Source: AP-15 sp035538335
GTDB lineage: Bacteria > Pseudomonadota > Alphaproteobacteria > ATCC43930 > CGMCC-115725
Direction: 5' to 3'
Assembly: GCA_035538335.1 (NCBI GenBank)
Contig: DATLKN010000061.1
Location: 1-64,000 of the forward strand
Length of the DNA stretch: 64,000 nucleotides
Below the pieces are notes generated by a model, which saw only the letters and a list, made by a program, of their open reading frames with translations, was not told the origin of the DNA and ran no database searches. Below, one piece after another: positions 1 through 7,112 of the stretch. The position numbers and the translations under genes were made by a program. Position 1 is the first letter of the stretch. Each line of letters begins with the position of its first letter.

Positions 1-1
1 C

Positions 2-1018
2 GCCGACGACGGCAACGCGGCGAGCTTCACCTGCGCCTATCACGGCTGGACCTATGGCAATGACGGTCGCCTCGTCGGCGTGCCGCAATTGAAGGAGGCC
101 TATGACGGGGCGTTGCAGCGCGAGGAATGGGGGCTCGCGCCGGTGGCACAGCTCGACAGCTACAAAGGCCTCTACTTCGCGAGCTTCGATAAAGAGACGA
201 TGCCTTTGTCCGAATATCTCGGCGAGATGGCCTGGTATCTCGACGCCTTCTTCGACCGCCGCGAGGGCGGCGTCGAGATCGTCGGCGGCATCCACAAATG
301 GGCGATGCCGTGCAACTGGAAATTCCCGGCCGAGAATTTCGGGGGCGACGCCTATCACGTGCAATGGAGCCACATGTCGGCGATCACCACCGCCTTCAGC
401 CGCGGCATCACGGCGCAGCCGACGAGCAGCGGGCACATGCTCTCGCCCGGCCGCGGGCACGGGCTGATCTGCGTCGGCCCCGACGATGTCGGCGACCCGC
501 CGATGCCGGTGCTGCTCGAATACGAGCGTGCGATCCGCCCCGAGGTCGAAAAGCGGCTCGGGGCCCGGGCGCGGCTCGTCAACCCGATCGTCGGCACGGT
601 GTTTCCGAATTTCTCGATGTTGCGCGCCTCCTCGCGGACCTTCCGGGTGTGGCAGCCGCGCGGACCGCAGGAGACCGAGGTGTGGTCCTGGGTCTATGTC
701 GACACGGCCGCGCCGCCCGAGGTCAAGGAGGCGATCCGCATCGCCGGCGTGCGCGGCTTCAGCCCGAGCGGCACCTTCGAGCAGGACGACATGGACAACT
801 GGCAGGAATGCACGAGCACCTGCCGCGGCGTTGTCGCCCGCCGCATGCTTCTCAATACGCAGATGGGCCTCGGCCGCGACCGGTTCGACGAGGCGCTCGG
901 GGCGTGGGCCAGCGAATTCCGCATCAGCGAACTGAACCACCGGCAATTCTACCGGCGCTGGGCCGAGCTGATGGAAGACGAAATGGAAGAAGGGCCGGCG
1001 GGGGAGCGAGATGGGTAA
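2..1018 (+). CDS. Rieske ring-hydroxylating dioxygenase alpha subunit (5' truncated)
   Basis: This is the large, catalytic subunit of an aromatic-ring-hydroxylating dioxygenase. It uses electrons from a ferredoxin/reductase to add O2 across an aromatic ring. The gene enters from outside the window; 338 codons are visible. The first visible residues contain the second half of the Rieske [2Fe-2S] site (CAYHGW at about residues 11-16), so roughly 90-100 N-terminal residues are missing. The mononuclear iron site is visible as D-x2-H-x4-H (DAYHVQWSH), with a later acidic stretch QDDMDNW that supplies the third ligand in this family. The beta subunit follows with an 8-bp overlap, so the two are co-translated. 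The substrate cannot be read from the sequence. A GTG at 80 is internal to the gene and is not the true start. Confidence 0.93.
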   Translation, partial: ADDGNAASFTCAYHGWTYGNDGRLVGVPQLKEAYDGALQREEWGLAPVAQLDSYKGLYFASFDKETMPLSEYLGEMAWYLDAFFDRREGGVEIVGGIHKWAMPCNWKFPAENFGGDAYHVQWSHMSAITTAFSRGITAQPTSSGHMLSPGRGHGLICVGPDDVGDPPMPVLLEYERAIRPEVEKRLGARARLVNPIVGTVFPNFSMLRASSRTFRVWQPRGPQETEVWSWVYVDTAAPPEVKEAIRIAGVRGFSPSGTFEQDDMDNWQECTSTCRGVVARRMLLNTQMGLGRDRFDEALGAWASEFRISELNHRQFYRRWAELMEDEMEEGPAGERDG

Positions 1019-1553
1019 CGATCTGATCCGCGAGATCGAGCAGTTTCTTTATCGCGAGGCGCGGCTGCTCGACGAGCGCCGGTTCGAGGACTGGCTCGAA
1101 CTGTTCACCGACGATGTGCGCTATTCGATGAGCGGCAGGGCCAACCGCTATCCGCGGTCGAGCAAGGCGATCGCCATCCTCGATCCCGCGCGCCACCGCG
1201 ACGAGGACACCGCGAAGGCCGGCGAGCTGACCTTGCTCGACGAGACGAAAGAGAGCCTCAAGGGCCGCGTCGCGCGGCTCTCGACGGGCATGGCCTGGGC
1301 CGAGGACCCGCCTTCGCGCACCCGTCACCTGATCACCAACATCGAAATCGAAGACGGCGGGGCGCCGGGCGGGATCAGGGCCTATTCGAACTTCCTCGTC
1401 TATAGGAGCCGCGGCGAGCGCGAGGAGGATTTCTACGTCGGCGCCCGCCAGGACGTATTGCGGCAGGCGGCGGGCGGCTGGAAGATCGCGCAGCGCCGCC
1501 TGGTGCTCGACCAGAACGTGCTGGCGGCGAAGAACATCAGCGTGTTCTTCTAA
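1011..1553 (+). CDS. Ring-hydroxylating dioxygenase beta subunit
   Basis: This is the small, non-catalytic subunit (180 aa) of the dioxygenase, with an NTF2/SnoaL-like fold. It packs with the alpha subunit, typically as an alpha3beta3 hexamer, and can influence substrate choice. Recognisable features are the N-terminal helix with FLYREARLLDERRFEDWL, the LFTDDVRY strand, the SRTRHLITNIEI segment and the typical C-terminal ending LDQNVLAAKNISVFF. Length is normal for the family. The ATG overlaps the end of the alpha gene by 8 bp. No ferredoxin or reductase gene follows; the next gene is convergent and unrelated, so the electron-transfer partners must lie upstream of the window or elsewhere. Confidence 0.93.
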   Translation: MGNDLIREIEQFLYREARLLDERRFEDWLELFTDDVRYSMSGRANRYPRSSKAIAILDPARHRDEDTAKAGELTLLDETKESLKGRVARLSTGMAWAEDPPSRTRHLITNIEIEDGGAPGGIRAYSNFLVYRSRGEREEDFYVGARQDVLRQAAGGWKIAQRRLVLDQNVLAAKNISVFF

Positions 1554-1568
1554 CCCGCCGGGCGGCGG

Positions 1569-2369
1569 CTACGGCTGGAACACGGCGAAATGCGCGGCGG
1601 TGGTCGCGTGACGCGGCCCCATCAGGTTGGCGGCGGCGAGGATCGTGCTGAGCAAATTGTAATGCGTGTAATAAGTCCCATCGACGGTACCGGGCGCAAT
1701 ATGCGCCCCGTCGAGAACAGTAGCGATATGGTTGCCTGGAGCTCCGTCGTTCTCGTCGAACGTGACGATGAGTAGCGAATTGTTTGCCGGCGCCCAGCCG
1801 GCATAAGCGCCGAGCCGGCGGCGCAGCCATTTGTCGCCTTCGGCAACCGAGGCGTCGTGCATGTCGTGGTTCAGGTTCGGGATTACGAAAGAGACCTTCG
1901 GCAAGAGCGAAAAATTGTTGTGCGGAAAATCCTTTATGAAATTTCGCTCGACCGACATGCCCTCCGGGAACGATTCCCACGGGTTGTGATTGCTGTCCGT
2001 GGCCCCGGGGTCGACATAGCCCTTGAACGTCAGGCCTGATTTATGAAGCACGGTGTAGAGGCTGGGGTCCGGCACCGAATGCGGACTATCGTCCGTTATG
2101 CCGAACGTGCTTCCCGCATAGATGGCAAAGTAGTTCGGCTCGCTCGGATGCGTGATTGCATGATCGTTGGTGAGCAGCGCCCCGCTCGAGGCCAGAAAAT
2201 TGATGTAGGACGCGGCAGCTTTTCCGATGATCTCGTCATACCTGTGGTTTTCCTCGATGACGACGACGATGTGATCGTAGGGGGGAACCATCGTGCTGGC
2301 GGCGGCGGCCGACGGGCCGCCGGCGGCCACAACGAGCGCAGAGATCAGAGCTATCGCGGCGAAGCGCAT
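1569..2369 (-). CDS. Exported phosphoesterase (AcpA/phospholipase C-like family)
   Basis: This 266-aa protein has a Sec signal peptide (MRFAAIALISALVVAAGG, then a run of alanines) followed by a phosphoesterase-family domain. The hallmark is HIVVVIEENHRYDEI near the N-terminus of the mature protein, a metal-binding segment of the family that includes acid phosphatase AcpA and bacterial phospholipases C. A second metal/active-site segment is TFDENDGAPGNH near the C-terminus. It is shorter than classical phospholipases C (over 400 aa), so it is a minimal catalytic-domain version acting in the periplasm or outside. The ATG at 2369 has a purine-rich RBS (gaggggga) and places the signal peptide first; a longer reading from 2423 adds a charged tail before the signal. 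It is convergent with the dioxygenase genes and appears monocistronic. Confidence 0.8.
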   Translation of the reverse strand: MRFAAIALISALVVAAGGPSAAAASTMVPPYDHIVVVIEENHRYDEIIGKAAASYINFLASSGALLTNDHAITHPSEPNYFAIYAGSTFGITDDSPHSVPDPSLYTVLHKSGLTFKGYVDPGATDSNHNPWESFPEGMSVERNFIKDFPHNNFSLLPKVSFVIPNLNHDMHDASVAEGDKWLRRRLGAYAGWAPANNSLLIVTFDENDGAPGNHIATVLDGAHIAPGTVDGTYYTHYNLLSTILAAANLMGPRHATTAAHFAVFQP

Positions 2370-2474
2370 CGTCCCCCTCTGCTTGTGTCGATTGCGCACC
2401 GTCGCTAACGCCGGCGAGGACACGACAGTTTAGCGGTTCATGGATTTTTTTTCGGATATTCGCGCCCCGACATC

Positions 2475-2526
2475 GGAGGACAACGGTTTTCGAGACAGCC
2501 CCGTTCGACCGCTCCGGCACCTCTCC
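2475..2526 (-). pseudogene. Truncated tRNA-Ser copy (5' half only)
   Basis: These 52 bases match the first 52 bases of the intact tRNA-Ser at 3497-3548 with one difference. The match covers acceptor 5' strand, D arm, anticodon arm and the start of the variable arm, then stops. The long arm, T arm and 3' acceptor strand are absent. The single change (C to A on the + strand) puts a U-C mismatch in the anticodon stem, so this copy cannot be functional. Weaker similarity continues about 50 bp into the 5' flank (compare 2527-2580 with 3549-3600), so flanking DNA was duplicated as well. The two copies are in direct orientation and enclose the toxin-antitoxin genes. Confidence 0.85.
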
Positions 2527-2625
2527 CGTCAGCTCGATATGGGGCGCCGGCCCTAGCCGAAGCCGCCACCCGGCTGCAGGGCGTCAGTGCCATGCTCGGA
2601 GGGAAAGGCCGATGAATTTCTGTTC

Positions 2626-2676
2626 TTGATATCGGCAAAATGGTCACGCTAAAGTATGACTAGATTTCTAGTCATA
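2626..2676 (+). promoter_or_regulatory. Toxin-antitoxin promoter with palindromic operator
   Basis: A perfect inverted repeat with 10-bp arms and a TT centre spans 2655-2676 (tatgactaga / tctagtcata). A plausible sigma-70 promoter lies just upstream: ttgata at 2626-2631, an 18-bp spacer and taaagt at 2650-2655. The palindrome therefore covers the start of transcription and ends 10 bp before the antitoxin ATG. An operator in this position is what is expected for autorepression of a type II toxin-antitoxin operon by the antitoxin or the antitoxin-toxin complex. The region is clearly more AT-rich than its surroundings. Confidence 0.7.
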
Positions 2677-2686
2677 AGGACGGATC

Positions 2687-2926
2687 ATGGTTACTGTCAA
2701 TCTGACGCAGGCGAAGGCGCATTTGAGCGAATTGTTGGACAAGGTGGAAGCTGGCGAAGATGTGATCATCACCCGCCATGGCCGTGCGGTGGCGCAGATC
2801 CGTGCTGCCTCGCGCCCGAAACGGCCGCTGCCGCTCGACGAACTGGCCGCGTTTCGCGCAGCAATGCCGCGCCTGCGGCGGCCCAGCGCCGAATTGCTTC
2901 GCCAGGCGCGAGACGAGGAGCTGTAA
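2687..2926 (+). CDS. Type II antitoxin, Phd/YefM family
   Basis: This 79-aa antitoxin has the canonical Phd/YefM N-terminal DNA-binding fold: VNLTQAKAHLSELLDKVEAGE, then VIITRHGRAVAQI. The C-terminal part (PLPLDELAAFRAAMPRL and onward) is the toxin-neutralising tail. A good RBS (aagga, 6 bp spacing) precedes the ATG. The toxin gene starts 12 bp downstream, so they form a bicistronic operon. The antitoxin should bind the palindrome at 2655-2676 and neutralise the PIN-domain RNase. Confidence 0.92.
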   Translation: MVTVNLTQAKAHLSELLDKVEAGEDVIITRHGRAVAQIRAASRPKRPLPLDELAAFRAAMPRLRRPSAELLRQARDEEL

Positions 2927-2938
2927 GCAGCGCTTCGA

Positions 2939-3454
2939 GTGCTTTATTTCGATACCAGCTTCCTTGCCCCGCTCATTCTCCCGGAGGCGACCAGCGAGAA
3001 GATTGCGGCGTTCGTCGGTGAATTACCCGCCGAGCAGTTCAAGGTCAGCCATTGGACCAGGGTCGAATTCTCTTCGCTGGTCGCGCGGGAAGTGCGCATG
3101 GGCGGTCTGGATGCCAGGTCGGCAACCCAGGCCGACGGCCGATTCGAGGCCATGATAGACGCGTCCTTCACGGTCCTTTTGCCCACTGCCGACGATTTCA
3201 GCCTGGCCAAGCAATACCTCGGCAAGTTCGCGACCGGACTGCGGGCCGGAGACGCTCTCCATCTGGCAGTCGCAAAGAACCATGGCGCCGAGGCGATCTA
3301 CAGCCTCGACAAGACACTGTTAAAGGCTGGGGAAATTCTCGATTTTGCCGGTGAGCATGGGGATATGAACGGAAAGATGTCGGCGTTGGGGGCAGGCCAT
3401 AACCGCCGTCTGCACCAGCAACCACGCCGTCAACGGCGCCGGCGGCCGAATTGA
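2939..3454 (+). CDS. VapC-type PIN-domain RNase toxin
   Basis: A PIN-domain ribonuclease starting at a GTG 12 bp after the antitoxin. The four-acid active site is visible: D5 in YFDTSFL, the Glu in RVEFSSL, the Asp in AGDALHLA and the late Asp in YSLDKTLL. VapC toxins of this family usually cleave tRNA or rRNA. The recognisable fold ends around residue 140, but the frame runs on to 171 residues with a basic tail rich in Arg and Gln (HNRRLHQQPRRQRRRRPN). The stop lies 2 bp before the 3' end of the convergent tRNA-Ser gene. The tail looks like read-through into flanking DNA after loss of the original stop. Confidence 0.88.
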   Translation: MLYFDTSFLAPLILPEATSEKIAAFVGELPAEQFKVSHWTRVEFSSLVAREVRMGGLDARSATQADGRFEAMIDASFTVLLPTADDFSLAKQYLGKFATGLRAGDALHLAVAKNHGAEAIYSLDKTLLKAGEILDFAGEHGDMNGKMSALGAGHNRRLHQQPRRQRRRRPN

Positions 3455-3456
3455 AG

Positions 3457-3548
<92 letters not shown>

Positions 3549-3614
3549 ATGGCTCGATCTGGGGCGCGGGACACTAGCCGATGCCGCATCCTCGCCGCAA
3601 GCGGTGCAGGCCCC

Positions 3615-3926
3615 TCAGAGGCAGCGGCCCTTATAGACGATGTCGCCGCCGTTCTCGAACGGCCCGGGGGCGGGCTGCACCAATCGCCGCGTATCGATGA
3701 CATAGCCCTGCGGGCACATGCGGTGCGCCATCAGCGCCTCGGCGAGCCATTGGCGGCGGATGCGCTCGGCCGCGCCGTCGTCGTTTTCGGTCATCGCCGT
3801 GTTGGTGCGGGCGCCGAATACGAAGGTGCCGTTCGGCCCCGGCGCGAAATGCTCGACGCGCACGGGGTCGACCCAGGGGGCGCATCCCGCGAGGAGCGCG
3901 ATAGACAGAAAAGCGGCCATGCGCAT
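3615..3926 (-). CDS. Small lipoprotein of unknown function
   Basis: A 103-aa lipoprotein. The N-terminus MRMAAFLSIALLAGCAPW has a lipobox LAGC with Cys15 as the lipidation site. The mature part is hydrophilic and contains VEHFAPGPNGTFVFGARTNT and two later cysteines (in HRMCPQGY and the C-terminal KGRCL) that could form a disulfide in the periplasm. The start at 3926 is chosen because aggagg lies 8 bp upstream; a second in-frame ATG at 3920 is possible. No family was recognised. The next gene leftward is tRNA-Ser, transcribed in the same direction. Confidence 0.75.
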   Translation of the reverse strand: MRMAAFLSIALLAGCAPWVDPVRVEHFAPGPNGTFVFGARTNTAMTENDDGAAERIRRQWLAEALMAHRMCPQGYVIDTRRLVQPAPGPFENGGDIVYKGRCL

Positions 3927-4000
3927 CGCCCTTGCCTCCTCTTTTGCGCGCTTCTGTCTTCCCTCATTCCGCGCCAAGAGGCAAGGCCGACGCGGCCGCT

Positions 4001-4585
4001 TTATGCCTGCCCGCCGTCGGCCGCGGCAAGCAGCGCCTCGAGGCGCGCCTCGAGCGCCGCCGCGGCGCCCGAGCCCGGATCGAGACGGGAGAGCGCCAAT
4101 GCCGCCGCCTCGAAGGTCGAGAGCGCCTCTCGGCTGGGCTCGCGGCGCAGCCGCCGATAGCGCGAGGGGCGCGCGGGATCGAGCACGATGCGGCGCAATT
4201 TCAACAGCCACGGGTTGCGCCACCACAGGCTCTTCGCCTCTTTCCAGCTGCCGTCGAGAAGGACGATGCCCTCGATGCCGGCGAGCGCCGCCCGTTGGTC
4301 GGCAAGCGGCTCGCCGCGGCGGTCGAGCGCGACGATTTCGCCCACTGCGGCGCGTGCCGCCCGCCGCGCCGAACCGAGATAGAGCACGGCCCAGCGGCCG
4401 GGATCGGCCGGGCGGCCGAGCGCGGCCGACAGGTTGCGCCAGGAAAGCCCGGTGACGAGCGCGGCGCGGGCGAGCCCGGCGACGAGCGCGGGCGCGGTCG
4501 CCAGCGCCTCCTTTTTCTCGCGCGGATGCTGCAGGACGAGGACGAAAACCCGATTGTGGACTGGCACAGTCATGTCGCTGGGCAA
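4001..4585 (-). CDS. DTW-domain protein, putative tRNA-uridine aminocarboxypropyltransferase
   Basis: A 194-aa DTW-domain protein. Members such as E. coli TapT (YfiP) transfer the 3-amino-3-carboxypropyl group of S-adenosylmethionine to a tRNA uridine (acp3U). The family signatures are visible: VLVLQHPREKKEALATA near the N-terminus, VLLDGSWKEAKSL (DxxW, the motif that names the family) in the middle, and STFEAAALAL near the end. The cysteine-rich metal-binding segment usual at the N-terminus of TapT is absent and cannot be recovered upstream because an in-frame stop lies 9 bp before the start. The TTG at 4585 has gagg 7 bp upstream; an ATG at 4573 is the alternative. It is divergent from galU. 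Confidence 0.8.
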   Translation of the reverse strand: MPSDMTVPVHNRVFVLVLQHPREKKEALATAPALVAGLARAALVTGLSWRNLSAALGRPADPGRWAVLYLGSARRAARAAVGEIVALDRRGEPLADQRAALAGIEGIVLLDGSWKEAKSLWWRNPWLLKLRRIVLDPARPSRYRRLRREPSREALSTFEAAALALSRLDPGSGAAAALEARLEALLAAADGGQA

Positions 4586-4674
4586 GATTTGACCTCAATC
4601 AAGCGGCACCCCCCAGAGCTTGCCACGGATTGGGGGCTATGGCAGAAAACATCACTTGGCTCGTCGAGGCGTGC

Positions 4675-5565
4675 ATGCACAAGCCTATCAGAAAGGCCGT
4701 CTTTCCCGTCGCCGGGCTCGGCACCCGGTTTCTGCCGGCGACCAAGGCGATGCCGAAGGAAATGCTGCCGATCATCGACAAGCCGCTCATCCATTACGCG
4801 GTCGAGGAGGCGAAGGCGGCCGGCATCGAGCAGTTCTTCTTTGTCACGAGCCGGCAGAAGAGCGCGATCGACGACCATTTCGACCGCGCCGTCGAGCTCG
4901 AGGCCGCCTTGCGCGAGCGCGGCAAGACCGAGCTTCTGGAAGAGCTCGAGGCGCATATGCCCGAGCCGGGGCAAATTGCCTACACCCGCCAGCAAACCCC
5001 GCTCGGCCTCGGCCACGCCGTGTGGTGCGCGCGCTCGCTCGTCGGCAATGAGCCTTTCGCAGTGCTGCTCGCGGACGATCTGATGATGTGCGAGCCGCCG
5101 TGCCTTGCGCAGATGGTCGGGGCCTATCGCGAGACCGGCGGCAACCTCGTCGCGGTCATGGAGGTGCCGCGCGAGCACACGCAGCGCTATGGCGTGCTCG
5201 ACGTGGTCGCCGACGACGGCCGCCTCGTCGAGGCGAAGGGCGTCGTCGAAAAGCCGAAGCCGGCGGCGGCGCCCTCGAACCTGACGATCGTCGGCCGCTA
5301 TATCATTCAGCCTGAAGTGTTCGCGCATCTCGACCGCGCCGAAAAAGGCAGCGGCGGCGAGATCCAGCTGACCGACGCGCTGCAATCGCTGATCCGCAAC
5401 GGCCAGGCCTTTCATGGGCTGCGCTTTCGCGGCAAGCGCTTCGATTGCGGCGACAAGCTCGGCTATCTCGAGGCGACGATCGCGCTCGGCCTCAAGCACC
5501 CCGATCTCGGCGAGGGGCTGCGAGCGCTGCTGCGCACCTATCTCTGGGAAGCCGACGGCAAGTAG
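4675..5565 (+). CDS. galU: UTP-glucose-1-phosphate uridylyltransferase
   Basis: GalU makes UDP-glucose from UTP and glucose-1-phosphate, a precursor for surface polysaccharides. The 296-aa protein begins MHKPIRKAVFPVAGLGTRF, carrying the nucleotide-binding GLGTRFLPATKAMPKEMLP signature. DKPLIHYAVEEA and the C-terminal GKRFDCGDKLGYLEA are also typical. The start at 4675 is chosen from family alignment in memory and a gagg 5 bp upstream; an in-frame ATG at 4639 behind ggggg would add 12 residues. The hexose-phosphate mutase gene follows after 8 bp, so both steps from hexose-6-phosphate to nucleotide sugar are likely co-transcribed. Confidence 0.95.
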   Translation: MHKPIRKAVFPVAGLGTRFLPATKAMPKEMLPIIDKPLIHYAVEEAKAAGIEQFFFVTSRQKSAIDDHFDRAVELEAALRERGKTELLEELEAHMPEPGQIAYTRQQTPLGLGHAVWCARSLVGNEPFAVLLADDLMMCEPPCLAQMVGAYRETGGNLVAVMEVPREHTQRYGVLDVVADDGRLVEAKGVVEKPKPAAAPSNLTIVGRYIIQPEVFAHLDRAEKGSGGEIQLTDALQSLIRNGQAFHGLRFRGKRFDCGDKLGYLEATIALGLKHPDLGEGLRALLRTYLWEADGK

Positions 5566-5573
5566 GACGCGGC

Positions 5574-6956
5574 GTGGGCCACCGCTTCGATCCGACGGTC
5601 CTGCGCGAATACGACATTCGCGGCATCGTCGGCAATACGCTGTCCGCCGTCGACGCGCGGGCGATCGGCGGCGCCTTCGCGGCGATCGTCAGGGAAAAGG
5701 GCGGCAAGGCCTGCGCCACCGGCTATGACGGGCGGCTCAGTTCCCCGGAATTGGAGGGGGCGCTGGTCGACGGGCTCGCCGAGGGCGGCGTCGATGTGCT
5801 CAGGGTCGGGCTCGGCCCGACGCCGATGCTCTATTACGCGGCGGCGACACAGGCGGTCGACGGCGGCATCATGGTCACCGGTTCGCACAACCCGCCCGAC
5901 TACAACGGGTTCAAATTGGTGCTCGGCGGCAAGCCGTTTTTCGGGCCCGCGATCCAGCGGCTCGGCGAAATCGCCGCGGCGGGAACCCCCTCGGCTCGGC
6001 CGCCCGGCCGGGTCGAAACCCGGGCGCTCGCCGAGCGCTACGTCGCGCGGCTGCTCGACGACTACGACGGCGAGCGGCCGCTGAGGGTCGCCTGGGACCC
6101 GGGCAACGGCGCGACGGGCGCCATCGTCGAGGCGCTGACGCGTGCCCTCCCCGGCCGCCACATCCTGATCAACGCGACGATCGACGGCACCTTTCCGGCG
6201 CACCACCCGGACCCGACGATCCCGGAAAACCTGGCCCAGCTGATCGAGGTCGTGCGGCGCGAGCGGTGCGACCTCGGCATCGCCTTCGACGGCGACGGCG
6301 ACCGCATCGGCGTCGTCGAGGGCGAGGGGCATATCCTCTGGGGCGACCAGCTGATGATCGTCTTCGCCGAGGACATCCTGCGCCGGCATCCCGGGGCGCC
6401 GATCATCGCCGACGTGAAGTCGAGCCAGACGCTGTTCGACGAGATCGCCCGCATGGGCGGCCGCCCGGTGATGAGCGCGACCGGCCATTCGCCGATCAAG
6501 GCGCGGCTCGCCGAACTCAAGGCGCCCTTCGCCGGCGAGATGAGCGGACACCTGTTTTTCGCCGACCGCTATTACGGCTTCGACGACGCGGTCTATGCCG
6601 CGGTGCGGCTCGTCGGCATCCTGGCGCGCGGCCGAGCGAGCCTCGGCGACATCCTCGGCCGCCTGCCGAAGCTCGTCAACACGCCGGAATTGCGCTTTCC
6701 CTGCCCGGAAGCGCGCAAATTCGAGGTGGTCCGCGAGGTCGCCCGGCGGCTGCGCGCGGCGGGCGCGGCAATGATCGAGATCGATGGCGTGCGCGTCACC
6801 CGGCCCGAAGGATGGTGGCTGCTGCGCGCTTCGAACACGCAGGACGTGCTCGTCGCCCGCGCCGAGGCGAAGGACGGTGCGGGGCTCGTCCGGCTGAAGG
6901 CAGAGCTCTCCGCCGAGCTCGCGGCGAGCGGCGTGGCGCTGCCGGCCGCGGGGTAG
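5574..6956 (+). CDS. Phosphomannomutase/phosphoglucomutase
   Basis: An alpha-D-phosphohexomutase of 460 aa that interconverts hexose 6- and 1-phosphates. All four family signatures are present: phosphoserine loop TGSHNPPDYNGFK, metal-binding loop DGDGDRIG, sugar-recognition loop GEMSGHLFF and phosphate-binding loop RASNTQDVLV. The GEMSGH form is typical of bifunctional PMM/PGM enzymes (AlgC/ManB type). A GTG start 8 bp after galU fits the family N-terminus (FDPTVLREYDIRG). Its product glucose-1-phosphate is the substrate of GalU, so the pair feeds UDP-sugar synthesis. A palindromic repeat pair lies downstream. Confidence 0.93.
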   Translation: MGHRFDPTVLREYDIRGIVGNTLSAVDARAIGGAFAAIVREKGGKACATGYDGRLSSPELEGALVDGLAEGGVDVLRVGLGPTPMLYYAAATQAVDGGIMVTGSHNPPDYNGFKLVLGGKPFFGPAIQRLGEIAAAGTPSARPPGRVETRALAERYVARLLDDYDGERPLRVAWDPGNGATGAIVEALTRALPGRHILINATIDGTFPAHHPDPTIPENLAQLIEVVRRERCDLGIAFDGDGDRIGVVEGEGHILWGDQLMIVFAEDILRRHPGAPIIADVKSSQTLFDEIARMGGRPVMSATGHSPIKARLAELKAPFAGEMSGHLFFADRYYGFDDAVYAAVRLVGILARGRASLGDILGRLPKLVNTPELRFPCPEARKFEVVREVARRLRAAGAAMIEIDGVRVTRPEGWWLLRASNTQDVLVARAEAKDGAGLVRLKAELSAELAASGVALPAAG

Positions 6957-6987
6957 CGGCTCGGACCCGGCTGTAAGTTCCTCTTCG

Positions 6988-7058
6988 GGATTGCTTCGTC
7001 GCTGCGCTCCTCGCAATGACGCGCCTCACTCGTCATTGCGAGCGGAGCGAAGCAATCT
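6988..7058. repeat. Dispersed palindromic repeat, inverted pair (copy A)
   Basis: Two opposed copies of the dispersed repeat: attgcttcg...ctcgcaatgac at 6990-7020 and gtcattgcgag...gaagcaatct at 7032-7057. They can fold into one long stem. They sit between the convergent phosphohexomutase and carboxypeptidase genes, where the structure could act as a bidirectional terminator. Related copies occur at 43368, 45548, 52794 and 58180. Confidence 0.85.
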
Positions 7059-7112
7059 CAATTCAATGGCCTGCGGCTTGGATACCAGCGGTCAGGCCAC
7101 ATCGCCAGAGGG

